Part shown: positions 16,676-24,205 of the stretch, one piece after another
Numbering within the stretch: position 1 is the first letter of the stretch
How the letters are laid out: each line of letters starts with the position of its first letter
Made by a program: the position numbers and the translations under genes
The notes under the pieces: generated by a model
What the model was told of the DNA's origin: nothing
Seen by the model: only the letters and a program-made list of their open reading frames with translations
Database searches by the model: none
Assembly (NCBI GenBank): GCA_946405435.1
Contig: CAMJHF010000012.1
Coordinates: 23,538-87,537, forward strand
Reading direction: 5' to 3'
Source of the DNA: an uncultured Bacteroidales bacterium
GTDB taxonomy: Bacteria; Bacteroidota; Bacteroidia; Bacteroidales; UBA932
DNA: 64,000 nucleotides

Positions 16676-17143
16676 ATGACAAGCCTTTCAGATAAAGAAC
16701 GCGCGGCACAGATGGCAGATATGAAGTCGTTCGACGAACAGATGCCCTGCGTCGGAATTTTTTGGTATGATCCTTCTGATCACTCGCTTTTCGGCGTGAG
16801 GAAGAAAGAGCTTACGCCGCAGGACGTTGAGGCGGCGGCAGAGAAAGGCGTACCCTTTATCAATTATCCTCACCTGCACAGGCAGGTCTGGGCAAAGGAG
16901 TTCTTTAAGGCTCAGGCAAAACATCTTGAAACGAAATTCAAAGGTGATTATACCCAGGTCCCGCGCGGCCGGGTGGCCTGGACTATCGACAAGTTCATTG
17001 TGTTGGTAGGAAAGTGGGCGGAACCCATTCAGGATGAACTCGAATCCCTTCTGGAGTCGGAGTTCTCTCTGCCGTACTTTGAGTTCGTATATGATGAACA
17101 CTGGGACCTTGGCCACGGATGGTCAGGCGATATGCCCAGATAA
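16676..17143 (+). CDS. Hypothetical protein between capF and wecB
   Basis: I do not recognise this 155-residue protein. It has no signal peptide or membrane segment. The N-terminus is charged and helical (SDKERAAQMADMKSFDEQM). The body carries GIFWYDPSDHSLFGV, FINYPHLHRQVWAKEF and RGRVAWTIDKFIVLVG, and ends FEFVYDEHWDLGHGWSGDMPR, a mixed alpha/beta domain rich in aromatics. It sits in the middle of the capE-capF-wecB pathway, 19 bases after capF, where other genomes usually have none. It could be an accessory protein or a passenger gene. The start is the ATG at 16676. Confidence 0.6.
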   Translation: MTSLSDKERAAQMADMKSFDEQMPCVGIFWYDPSDHSLFGVRKKELTPQDVEAAAEKGVPFINYPHLHRQVWAKEFFKAQAKHLETKFKGDYTQVPRGRVAWTIDKFIVLVGKWAEPIQDELESLLESEFSLPYFEFVYDEHWDLGHGWSGDMPR

Positions 17144-17162
17144 CGGCAAACTGCTCGATAAC

Positions 17163-17213
17163 TGTCATTCTGAAGCCTGCCCTGATCTTGCCGAATGGCG
17201 AAGCGAAGAATCT
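17163..17213 (+). repeat. Copy C of the dispersed CATTCTGA..GAAGAATCT repeat, upstream of wecB
   Basis: The 51-bp copy begins TGTCATTCTGA and ends GCGAAGCGAAGAATCT, with an imperfect inner part. It occupies the intergenic gap before wecB and is open in the wecB frame, which artificially lengthens that reading frame upstream of the true ATG. Confidence 0.65.
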
Positions 17214-17228
17214 AATATTAAACAAGAT

Positions 17229-18389
17229 ATGGCACAATTTAAAAATAACGGGAAGCTGAAGCTTCTGATCATCGTGGGCACACGTCCGGAAATCATCCGT
17301 CTGGCGGCAGTCATAAACAAGTGCCGTGAGTACTTCGACTGCCTGCTGGCACACACCGGGCAGAACTACGACTATAATCTCAACGGAGTGTTCTTCAAGG
17401 ACTTGAAGCTCGCCGACCCCGACGTGTATATGGAGGCAGTGGGCAAGGACCTCGGCGAGACGATGGGCAACATCATCGCCAAGAGCTACCAGCTGATGGT
17501 GGAGGTGCAGCCTGACGCCGTGCTGGTGCTGGGCGACACGAACTCCTGCCTCAGCGTCATCGGCGCCAAGAGGCTCCACATCCCCATCTTCCACATGGAG
17601 GCCGGCAACCGCTGCAAGGATGAGTGCCTGCCCGAAGAGACCAACCGCCGCATCGTGGATATCATTTCCGACGTGAACATGGCCTACAGCGAGCACGCGC
17701 GCCGCTATCTTGCCGACTGCGGCCTGCCCAAGGAGCGCACCTATGTCACCGGCAGCCCGATGGCCGAGGTTCTGCACCAGAATCTCAAGGAAATCGAGTC
17801 CAGCGACATCCATAAGCGCCTGGGCCTGGAGAAGGGCAAGTATATCCTGCTCTCCGCCCACCGCGAGGAGAACATCGACACGGAAAAGAACTTCTTGAGT
17901 CTCTTCAATGCCATCAACAAGATGGCGGAGAAGTACGATATGCCCATCCTCTACAGCTGCCATCCGCGCAGCCGCAAGCGCCTGGAGCAGTCCGGCTTCA
18001 ATCTCGACCGCCGCGTCATCCAGCACGAGCCACTTGGCTTCCACGACTACAACTGCCTGCAGATGAACGCTTTCGCAGTGGTCTCCGACAGCGGTACCCT
18101 GCCCGAGGAGTCATCCTTCTTCACCAGCATCGGCCATCCTTTCCCGGCCATCTGCATCCGCACCTCCACCGAGCGCCCCGAGGCCATAGACAAGGGCGAC
18201 TTCATCATTGCCGGCATCGACGAGAAGAGCCTCCTGCAAGCCGTGGACACCGCTGTGGAGCTTAACAGGGCCGGCCAGCACGGCATCCCCGTGCCCGACT
18301 ACACAGACGAAAATGTCTCCACTAAGGTCGTCAAGATTATCCAGTCCTACACAGGCATCGTGAACAAAATGGTCTGGAGAAAATTCTAA
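17229..18389 (+). CDS. Non-hydrolysing UDP-N-acetylhexosamine 2-epimerase (WecB/CapG type)
   Basis: The 386-residue protein starting MAQFKNNGKLKLL is a GT-B-like UDP-GlcNAc 2-epimerase. Key motifs are VGTRPEIIRLAAV, HTGQNYDYNL, LGDTNSCLS, HMEAGNRC (catalytic acidic residues), SAHREEN and DSGTLPEESSF. In the CapE-CapF context it should act as CapG/FnlC, converting UDP-L-TalNAc/PneNAc intermediates to UDP-L-FucNAc. The frame stays open upstream to 17034, but that part overlaps the preceding gene and runs through a repeat, so the ATG at 17229 is preferred. It is the last recognised gene of the polysaccharide locus. Confidence 0.9.
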   Translation: MAQFKNNGKLKLLIIVGTRPEIIRLAAVINKCREYFDCLLAHTGQNYDYNLNGVFFKDLKLADPDVYMEAVGKDLGETMGNIIAKSYQLMVEVQPDAVLVLGDTNSCLSVIGAKRLHIPIFHMEAGNRCKDECLPEETNRRIVDIISDVNMAYSEHARRYLADCGLPKERTYVTGSPMAEVLHQNLKEIESSDIHKRLGLEKGKYILLSAHREENIDTEKNFLSLFNAINKMAEKYDMPILYSCHPRSRKRLEQSGFNLDRRVIQHEPLGFHDYNCLQMNAFAVVSDSGTLPEESSFFTSIGHPFPAICIRTSTERPEAIDKGDFIIAGIDEKSLLQAVDTAVELNRAGQHGIPVPDYTDENVSTKVVKIIQSYTGIVNKMVWRKF

Positions 18390-18455
18390 ATGGACAAACG
18401 TCATCTTCTTCTTGCCAACTGGATCAAAAGCATCAGGATAGACGAGCAGAAGGAG

Positions 18456-19562
18456 CTACTGCTGAGTCTGTGACGGCCTCAGCGTCAGCACGATATACTC
18501 CGAGCGGGTGCCGATGCGGAACTTTCCGCCCCAGATGCCGAGCCCCGAGGAGACGTAGTAGCGGGTATTGCCCCTACGGTGCTCTCCGAAGGCCTTTTCG
18601 TACATGATGTCGGTGAGCCAGTTGCCGGGCCAGATCTGGCCGTGATGCGTGTGGCCGCTGAACTGGAAATCGGCCCCGGCCTCTTCGGCATCCTCAAGGT
18701 GGTAGGGCTGATGGTCGAGCACGACGGTGAACAGGCTGTCGGGCTTAAAGAGCTCCCAAAGTGCTGCCCTGCAAGGATTTGAACGGTCGTCCCTGCCGAT
18801 TATCCGAATGCCGCACGCCTTTGTGGCGGCGTCCCTCAGGATGGTGATGCCGGCCTTGCCGAGAAAAGCCTCCGCGTCATCCTTACCGCCAATATACTCG
18901 TGGTTCCCAAGACATGCATATACGGGAGCGTCTATCCTCTGGAAGATGCTCCCGTAGTCTTTTTCTATGACAGGGCGCATGGAGCCGTCTACGATGTCTC
19001 CCGCGAAGAGCACAAGGTCGGGGTGTTCGGCGTTGAACAAATCTACCCACCGCTCCAGCTCCTTGCTGCGGTTGTGATACCCTGCGTGCAGGTCGCTGGC
19101 AAGCACGATGGTGAGCGGCTTGTCCAGATGCTTGTCCGTGGTGATTTCTATGGCCTCGCGATGTTTGTGGTGGTAGTGGATGCCGCCGTATGTGAGAAGG
19201 CCGAGGATAATTCCGAAGACGGTGCATGTGCCCGCCAAGGAATTGATTACGAAACCTTTAGGTATAAGATGGACGAGCCTGCCAAGGTCGATGGCCAGAA
19301 AGAGCATCAGGGCATAGATGAAGAAAATCATCCACGAGGTGCCTATTTCGTAGGTCGCGGCGGCAAGCGTGAACGGCATCTTTTCGCCAAGCATGAAGTG
19401 CGGGAAAATGACAAGGAAGCACAACACATACAGCGCCGCCACGGCTGTCTTGGCCCAGTGCGGAAGTGGCAGTATGTGCCATATCCTATAGGTCGTATAG
19501 GCGATGGCGGCTGACAGCAGAATGAGCATCAGTATCCCCGTAAAAGCGATGGTGGATTTCAT
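18456..19562 (-). CDS. Membrane-anchored metallophosphoesterase
   Basis: This 368-residue protein has about four N-terminal transmembrane helices (residues 5-140) followed by a calcineurin-like phosphoesterase domain. The metal motifs are in order: ASDLHAGYHN (DxH), FAGDIVDGS (GDxxD), CLGNHEYIGG (GNHE) and SGHTHHGQIWPG (GHxH). It resembles YkuE-type phosphodiesterases that act on lipid or nucleotide substrates at the membrane. It is convergent with wecB. The substrate cannot be read from sequence. Confidence 0.88.
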   Translation of the reverse strand: MKSTIAFTGILMLILLSAAIAYTTYRIWHILPLPHWAKTAVAALYVLCFLVIFPHFMLGEKMPFTLAAATYEIGTSWMIFFIYALMLFLAIDLGRLVHLIPKGFVINSLAGTCTVFGIILGLLTYGGIHYHHKHREAIEITTDKHLDKPLTIVLASDLHAGYHNRSKELERWVDLFNAEHPDLVLFAGDIVDGSMRPVIEKDYGSIFQRIDAPVYACLGNHEYIGGKDDAEAFLGKAGITILRDAATKACGIRIIGRDDRSNPCRAALWELFKPDSLFTVVLDHQPYHLEDAEEAGADFQFSGHTHHGQIWPGNWLTDIMYEKAFGEHRRGNTRYYVSSGLGIWGGKFRIGTRSEYIVLTLRPSQTQQ

Positions 19563-19574
19563 GGGCGCGAAGGA

Positions 19575-20777
19575 TTAAATTACGACGAACTCCCTCCCGC
19601 AGAGGTACTTGTCCAGCAGGTCGCGGGTGGCGAGGCGCACGAAGCAGGTGGGGGTGCCGTCGGTGCAGGCGAATTCGGGGGCTTCGGCTACGGCCCTGTC
19701 AATCACCAGACTCACACCTTCAGATGCGGGCCAGGCGCTGCTGAGGATGGTGGTGGCGCCGGGCTCCACTCCGGTGAGTTCCAGGAGCTTGCCTGCGGAG
19801 GCGAAGGATACGCGGGGTATGCCGAGGGCCGTGCAGAAGTCGCGCGTGACAAAAGGTTTGCCGGCAGGCATGACGTAGATGTAGAACGAGGTCTGCTGCC
19901 GGTTGCAGAGGAACACGGTCTTGACGATGTCCACTCCGATGCGCTCGCTGATCCGGGCGCAGTCTTCCATGGTGATGCCTGGGTCGGTGTCCACACGGGA
20001 GAAGTGAATCCCCAGACGCTCAAATGTCTCGTAGACAAGCTTTTGCAGGGCTGTCGAAGTGCTTTGCGGAGCTGTGCTCACGGGCTCGCTGACATAGAAG
20101 GGCCTTCCGAAGAGGAGGGTGCGTAGCTCGGTGACGCTGCCGGCAAGGCGCCAGTTTTCCGATGGCTCCATGGTGCGGTAGCCCCAGCCCACGGCAATGG
20201 CTCCGATGCCGCCGTTGGCGGCGGTGAGCATGTCGGTGTGGGAGTCGCCCACCATCACCGCGTCTTCCCGTGACATGCCCGAGGCGCGCAGTACTTCGCC
20301 CACAATCTCCGGATCAGGCTTCAGGGGGAAGCCTTCGCGGTTGCCAAGGATGGCGACGAAGGGAATGCCGGGGAAAAATTCTCCGACGAGCTTCTCCGTG
20401 CCTGCCTGGAACTTGTTGGAAGCCACTGCCATGCGCACTCCGGTGGCGTGAAGGTCACGCACCAGTTCCTGCATCCCTGGGTAGGGGTGGGTATGGACGT
20501 CGATGTGCGCTGTGTAGAACTCCTTGAAGTCGGCCAGGGCGGCGTCGATCAGGGCGTCGTCCGGTCCGTCGGATGCAGTTGCTGCAAGCGACTTTTCGAG
20601 GGCCTGCCGCACCAGGTTGCGTACGCCGTGGCCCACCATGCCACGGTACTCCTGCAGGCTGTGCAGGGGGAGGCCGCGGACCGACAGAGAGTGGTTTACC
20701 GCCGCCGCCAGGTCTTCCAGGGTGTCCAGCAGCGTGCCGTCAAGGTCGAAGATGACGAGTTTGTATGGGGTTGTCAT
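19575..20777 (-). CDS. HAD phosphatase fused to a ProXp/YbaK-type tRNA-editing domain
   Basis: This 400-residue protein has two domains. Residues 1-225 form a HAD hydrolase of the phosphoglycolate phosphatase class (FDLDGTLLDT, ASNK, KPDP, GDSHTD). Residues about 235-400 match the prolyl-tRNA synthetase-associated / ProXp-ala editing domain (GITMEDCARISERIGV, KTVFLCNRQQTSFYIYVMPA, RVSFASAGKLLELTGVEPG), which removes Ala wrongly attached to tRNA-Pro. The linker is short and the frame uninterrupted, so the fusion looks real. The pair is unusual; each domain is normally a stand-alone protein. Its -7 box (TAACTTTG, 20800-20807 minus) lies 22 bases upstream. Confidence 0.85.
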   Translation of the reverse strand: MTTPYKLVIFDLDGTLLDTLEDLAAAVNHSLSVRGLPLHSLQEYRGMVGHGVRNLVRQALEKSLAATASDGPDDALIDAALADFKEFYTAHIDVHTHPYPGMQELVRDLHATGVRMAVASNKFQAGTEKLVGEFFPGIPFVAILGNREGFPLKPDPEIVGEVLRASGMSREDAVMVGDSHTDMLTAANGGIGAIAVGWGYRTMEPSENWRLAGSVTELRTLLFGRPFYVSEPVSTAPQSTSTALQKLVYETFERLGIHFSRVDTDPGITMEDCARISERIGVDIVKTVFLCNRQQTSFYIYVMPAGKPFVTRDFCTALGIPRVSFASAGKLLELTGVEPGATTILSSAWPASEGVSLVIDRAVAEAPEFACTDGTPTCFVRLATRDLLDKYLCGREFVVI

Positions 20778-20799
20778 GGATGAATTTCTTTTTGGAATG

Positions 20800-20807
20800 C
20801 AAAGTTA
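20800..20807 (-). promoter_or_regulatory. -7 box of the HAD-editing fusion gene
   Basis: On the minus strand TAACTTTG fits TAnnTTTG and lies 22 bases before the ATG. It shares a 60-bp divergent region with the promoter of the phosphatase gene at 20838. Confidence 0.5.
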
Positions 20808-20822
20808 CGAAAAGAAAAGCAG

Positions 20823-20830
20823 TATCTTTG
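20823..20830 (+). promoter_or_regulatory. -7 box of the LMW phosphatase gene
   Basis: TATCTTTG ends 7 bases before the ATG at 20838. A start site a few bases downstream would leave almost no 5' leader. Confidence 0.6.
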
Positions 20831-20837
20831 CACCGCT

Positions 20838-21302
20838 ATGCAAAAGATGAGAGTGCTGTTTGTTTGCCACGGCAATATCTGCCGGAGCGCCATGGCGGAG
20901 TTTATCCTGAAGGCGCTTGTGAAGGCCAAAGGCCTTGAGGATCAGTTCTATATAGAATCCGCCGCCGTGTCGGACGAGGAAATCGGCAACCCCATTTATC
21001 CGCCGGCAAAGCGCTGCCTGAGCCAGCACGGCGTGTGGTTCGACCCCGCCAAGCGTGCCCGCCAGGTGACGAGGGCCGACTATGACCGTTTCGACCGCAT
21101 TATCTGCATGGACTCTTCGAACCTCCGGCTCATCAAGCGCTTCATCCCCCAGGACCCCCAAGGCAAGATCCACCTCATGATGTCCTACACCGGCTCCAGC
21201 CGCGACGTCGCCGACCCCTGGTACACCGGTGACTTCGAAACCACCTTCCAGGACCTCCTTCAAGGCTGCGAGGCTATGCTCTTGCCGGGCTCACGCCTCT
21301 AG
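20838..21302 (+). CDS. Low-molecular-weight protein tyrosine phosphatase
   Basis: The 154-residue protein carries the LMW-PTP P-loop VCHGNICRS (nucleophile Cys10, Arg16) and the general acid in DPWYTGDF near residue 128. These enzymes dephosphorylate phosphotyrosine proteins; in polysaccharide loci they counter BY-kinases, but no kinase is visible here. An in-frame ATG at residue 4 is a possible alternative start. It is divergent from the HAD fusion gene. Size and motifs are typical and intact. Confidence 0.92.
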   Translation: MQKMRVLFVCHGNICRSAMAEFILKALVKAKGLEDQFYIESAAVSDEEIGNPIYPPAKRCLSQHGVWFDPAKRARQVTRADYDRFDRIICMDSSNLRLIKRFIPQDPQGKIHLMMSYTGSSRDVADPWYTGDFETTFQDLLQGCEAMLLPGSRL

Positions 21303-21381
21303 GCATTGACGGCGAACCCTTTTCCCCGCCTTCTCGATGAGCGTTTAGATTAGCAATCGCTCAACATTTCTATGCAAGTCA

Positions 21382-21412
21382 TTTGGTTTGTATAAACAAC
21401 TGCTTATATTTG
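21382..21412 (+). promoter_or_regulatory. Promoter upstream of the RAYT gene
   Basis: TTTG (21382-21385) and TATATTTG (21405-21412) are spaced by 19 bases, a good match to the Bacteroidota -33/-7 pair. The remainder of the 183-bp gap between the phosphatase and transposase genes shows no gene. Confidence 0.55.
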
Positions 21413-21494
21413 TAAACAGTCGTGAAGACATCGCTTCGTTTGTATTTGAAGTGGATTAAAATGACCTAACATTAAACTTGAAAATGTGAAAGAG

Positions 21495-22388
21495 ATGAGA
21501 AGGTATTATTTGGTGACCACGGATCACCTGGAAGAGGGTTTGTGGTTCAGAGAGGATGAAGATTTCGTGACAGGGATGAACTATGTAGCCATACAGGCTG
21601 CAGTTACACCAAGGGTGATTGTACTGGTGTTTATCCTCATGTCCAATCATGTCCATTTTGTGCTGTACGGCACGCGCAAAGAAGTAGAAGAATTCGTAAA
21701 CAGTTTCAAAGGCAGGTATTCCAAGTACCTCAGCAGCAAGTATGGGACTAAAGAATTCTTGAGGCGGAATTCCCTGGATATAAAAGAGTTGCCCTATGAC
21801 CAGACGGAGGCTGTTGAGCGCGCTATTGCATATGTTCAGATGAACTGTGTGGCGGCAAGCATCTGCCTGTATCCCGGACAGTATCCCTGGGGAACAGGAA
21901 ATACTTTTTTCCGCCAGGATTTCCTGTCTGTAGAAATAAAGGCTTGCCGTCGAATGGGCGATTTGTCCGGCCGGGAAAGAATACGCCTTCTGCATAGCAG
22001 GGAAGCTTTGAAACTGCCGGATGAATGGTTGTTTTCCCAATCTGGTTTCGTACTCCCTGAATCATACGTAGATGTCAGCCATGTCGAGGCGATCTTCAAT
22101 TCACCTAAGCGTATGCAGTATTTTTTGAACAGTTCGTCAAAAGCCAGGAAGCGCGTGGATTCAAAAGATGAAAAACAACCGGCCTTTCGAGACCAGGTGA
22201 TAATGAATGCTATCCCGGATCTGCTGCAGAGCCTGTTTCAAAAACCGAAATTCTGTGAGCTCTCCACTTCTGAGAAGGCCGAGGCTCTTCGGCAGATACG
22301 CTTTCGCTTCAGCGCCGGCGTCCACCAGTCCGCACGGGTATGCGGCATTTCATATGCTGACGCAGCTAGTCTTTTAGATACAGCATAG
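21495..22388 (+). CDS. REP-associated tyrosine transposase (RAYT, TnpA_REP family)
   Basis: This roughly 297-residue protein belongs to the Y1/HUH transposase superfamily. MSNHVHFVLYG gives the paired His of the HUH motif, preceded by the MNYVAIQAA region, and RYSKYLSSKYG is the likely Tyr-bearing helix. The C-terminal EKAEALRQIRFRFSAGVHQSARVCGIS resembles the helix-turn-helix tail of RAYTs. These enzymes are single-copy domesticated relatives of IS200 transposases that cut REP hairpins. ATG at 21495 is chosen; a GTG at 21486 is also in frame. REP-like repeats lie immediately downstream (22396-22495) and at 13566-13670. Composition is more AT-rich than flanking genes. Confidence 0.8.
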   Translation: MRRYYLVTTDHLEEGLWFREDEDFVTGMNYVAIQAAVTPRVIVLVFILMSNHVHFVLYGTRKEVEEFVNSFKGRYSKYLSSKYGTKEFLRRNSLDIKELPYDQTEAVERAIAYVQMNCVAASICLYPGQYPWGTGNTFFRQDFLSVEIKACRRMGDLSGRERIRLLHSREALKLPDEWLFSQSGFVLPESYVDVSHVEAIFNSPKRMQYFLNSSSKARKRVDSKDEKQPAFRDQVIMNAIPDLLQSLFQKPKFCELSTSEKAEALRQIRFRFSAGVHQSARVCGISYADAASLLDTA

Positions 22389-22395
22389 ATATAGT

Positions 22396-22495
22396 GACGA
22401 TACCCTGCTATTTGGCTGGACCGATATGCGCAAAAAAGGCCGTTTTTGACCACACGCGGCATAATGTTGGACCGGTATGCGCACCAAGGCCTTGG
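22396..22495. repeat. REP-like repeat cluster 2, directly downstream of the RAYT gene
   Basis: GACGATACCCTGC (22396-22408) starts a 37-base unit ending TGGACCGATATGCGCA (22417-22432), matching 13634-13670 at 30 of 37 positions. ATGCGC..GGCC..TTTTTGAC (22426-22450) matches 13612-13636 at 23 of 25. The 16-base motif recurs as TGGACCGGTATGCGCA at 22468-22483, and a CCAAGGCCTTGG palindrome closes the cluster (22484-22495). The four TGGACCRGTATGMGCA-type motifs in the window occur only in these two clusters. Confidence 0.7.
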
Positions 22496-22508
22496 CCGGG
22501 GGTACACA

Positions 22509-22670
22509 CTAAGGCCGCATTGTCTCTTTGAAGAATTCGACCGTGCGGGAGACCACTTGGGGGCGTTTGCGGGTGATGGTGTGGTTTTCGCCGTCGATGA
22601 TTTCCAGGTGGGAATTGGCTCCGTAGGCTTCTGCGTAGCGCTCGCTGCACGAGATAAAAAAACGTTTCAT
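22509..22670 (-). pseudogene. C-terminal remnant of an alpha/beta hydrolase
   Basis: A 53-codon frame on the minus strand, from ATG at 22670 to TAG at 22509, reads SERYAEAYGANS, LEIIDGENHTI and VSRTVEFFKETM. This is the last part of a serine alpha/beta hydrolase, with the catalytic His in GENH, including the terminal helix. The first ~200 residues (nucleophile and acid) are absent. It lies between REP-like repeats and a 9-bp inverted repeat, so it is probably what remains after an insertion or deletion. A short functional protein is unlikely. Confidence 0.55.
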
Positions 22671-22701
22671 TACATACCTAAGAGCTTTTCAAAGGTATGT
22701 A
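22671..22701. promoter_or_regulatory. 9-bp inverted repeat upstream of the gdhA promoter
   Basis: TACATACCT (22671-22679) and AGGTATGTA (22693-22701) form a perfect inverted repeat with a 13-base spacer, followed by seven T. It overlaps the expected -33 region of the gdhA promoter and could be an operator; as a hairpin plus T-tract it could instead terminate plus-strand transcription from the RAYT side. Confidence 0.4.
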
Positions 22702-22709
22702 TTTTTTTG

Positions 22710-22717
22710 TACTTTTG
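22710..22717 (+). promoter_or_regulatory. -7 box of gdhA
   Basis: TACTTTTG fits TAnnTTTG and lies 28 bases before the gdhA ATG, just downstream of the 9-bp inverted repeat. Confidence 0.55.
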
Positions 22718-22745
22718 CACTCCGGAATAGTTAATTTGTTGGAAT

Positions 22746-24101
22746 ATGAATAGTTTAGTAGAAAAGTACCTTGAGCGCTTCGGCGCAGAGCTCAAATTGC
22801 GCAATCCCGGAGAGCCGGAGTTCCATCAGGCCGTCATGGCCGTGGCCGGCAGCGTGGTGCCGTATATGGTCCAGGATCCCTACATGATGGACCAGAAGGT
22901 GCTGGAGCGCATGGTGGAACCCGAGCGCGTCATTATCTTCCGCGTGCCCTGGATGGACGATTCCGGTGCGGTGCGCATAAACCGCGGCTTCCGCGTGCAG
23001 ATGAACAGCGCCATCGGGCCCTACAAGGGAGGCATCCGCTTCCATCCCAGCGTCAACCTTAGCATCATGAAGTTCCTTGCCTTCGAGCAGACCTTCAAGA
23101 ACGCTCTCACCACACTTCCAATGGGCGGGGCGAAAGGCGGTAGCGATTTCGACCCCAAGGGTAAGTCCGACGCCGAAGTCATGCGTTTCTGCCAGAGTTT
23201 CATGACCGAGCTGCAGCGCCATATCGGCCAGGATACCGACGTCCCGGCAGGGGATATAGGCGTGGGCGGACGAGAGATAGGATATATGTTCGGACAATAC
23301 AAACGCCTGCGCGACGAGTTCTCCGGAACCCTTACCGGAAAGGGCCTTTCGTGGGGCGGTTCGCTTCTGCGTCCCGAGGCTACGGGCTACGGATTATGCT
23401 ATTTTGCAGAAGAGATGCTGGCCTCCCGGGGCGAGTCTTTCAAGGGCAGGACGGTGCTGGTGTCCGGCTCGGGCAATGTGGCCCAGTATGCTGCGCAGAA
23501 GGCCATGAGCCTCGGAGCCAAAGTGGTGACGCTCAGCGACTCCAGCGGCTTTATCCACGATCCTGACGGGCTTGATGAAGACAAGATGGCCTACGTGTTC
23601 AAGCTCAAGAACATATACCGCGAGCGCATAAAAGAGTATGCCTCCCAGTATCCGTCAGCCAAATATTACCCTGGACAGAGGCCCTGGGGCATTCCCTGCG
23701 ATATAGCTTTGCCCTGTGCCACCCAGAACGAAATAGGGGAGGACGATGCCAGGAACCTTCTGGCCGGAGGTTGCTTCTGCGTGGCCGAAGGCGCCAACAT
23801 GCCCTCCACTCCCGAGGCTATAAAGCTGTTCAAGGACGCCCGCATCCTGTATTCTCCCGGCAAGGCATCCAATGCCGGAGGCGTTGCCACTTCGGGCCTT
23901 GAGATGAGCCAGAATTCCATACGCCTGCACTGGACCCGCGAGGAAGTGGACGCGCGGCTGCGGGACATCATGCATGACATTCACTCGGCCTGCGTCAAGT
24001 ACGGCTCGTCCGAAGACGGTTATGTAGATTACGTCAAGGGCGCCAACCTTGCGGGCTTCCTGAAAGTCGCGGGCGCCATGCTCGACCAGGGGCTCGTGTA
24101 G
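22746..24101 (+). CDS. gdhA: NADP-type glutamate dehydrogenase
   Basis: This 451-residue protein has the length of hexameric NADP-dependent glutamate dehydrogenases. Landmarks are the substrate-binding YKGGIRFHPSV, the catalytic-lysine loop LPMGGAKGGSDFDPKG, VPAGDIGVGGREIGYMFGQYK, the Rossmann start VLVSGSGNVAQYAAQKA and AEGANMPSTPEA. It catalyses reductive amination of 2-oxoglutarate, the main ammonium assimilation route in gut Bacteroidales. It has its own promoter. A phosphate transporter gene with a separate promoter follows. Confidence 0.96.
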   Translation: MNSLVEKYLERFGAELKLRNPGEPEFHQAVMAVAGSVVPYMVQDPYMMDQKVLERMVEPERVIIFRVPWMDDSGAVRINRGFRVQMNSAIGPYKGGIRFHPSVNLSIMKFLAFEQTFKNALTTLPMGGAKGGSDFDPKGKSDAEVMRFCQSFMTELQRHIGQDTDVPAGDIGVGGREIGYMFGQYKRLRDEFSGTLTGKGLSWGGSLLRPEATGYGLCYFAEEMLASRGESFKGRTVLVSGSGNVAQYAAQKAMSLGAKVVTLSDSSGFIHDPDGLDEDKMAYVFKLKNIYRERIKEYASQYPSAKYYPGQRPWGIPCDIALPCATQNEIGEDDARNLLAGGCFCVAEGANMPSTPEAIKLFKDARILYSPGKASNAGGVATSGLEMSQNSIRLHWTREEVDARLRDIMHDIHSACVKYGSSEDGYVDYVKGANLAGFLKVAGAMLDQGLV

Positions 24102-24149
24102 GACCATTCGGCACCAGGACCGTCAGGTCTTGAAGATGCCGTTATTAGT

Positions 24150-24181
24150 TTTGGAAAAAAGCGGGATTTGCAGTAATTTTG
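24150..24181 (+). promoter_or_regulatory. Promoter of the Na/Pi cotransporter operon
   Basis: TTTG (24150-24153) and TAATTTTG (24174-24181) are spaced by 20 bases, a good -33/-7 pair. The first codon of the transporter is 24 bases further. Confidence 0.6.
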
Positions 24182-24205
24182 AACCGCAGAACGCAATAGA
24201 AGAAG

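Larger units (their letters stand above)
22389..22745. other. Gene-free gap of 357 bp: REP-like repeats, hydrolase remnant, gdhA promoter
   Basis: From left to right this gap holds the REP-like repeats next to the RAYT gene, a 53-codon remnant of an alpha/beta hydrolase on the minus strand, a 9-bp inverted repeat and the gdhA promoter. No intact gene is present. Confidence 0.7.

Noticed and set aside
17034..17228. Upstream extension of wecB
   Set aside because: It overlaps the preceding gene and a dispersed repeat and is absent from the known family N-terminus.
18390..18473. 27-residue frame MDKRHLLLANWIKSIRIDEQ.. right after wecB
   Set aside because: It overlaps the end of the convergent metallophosphoesterase gene, has no recognisable family and no promoter; it is probably chance.
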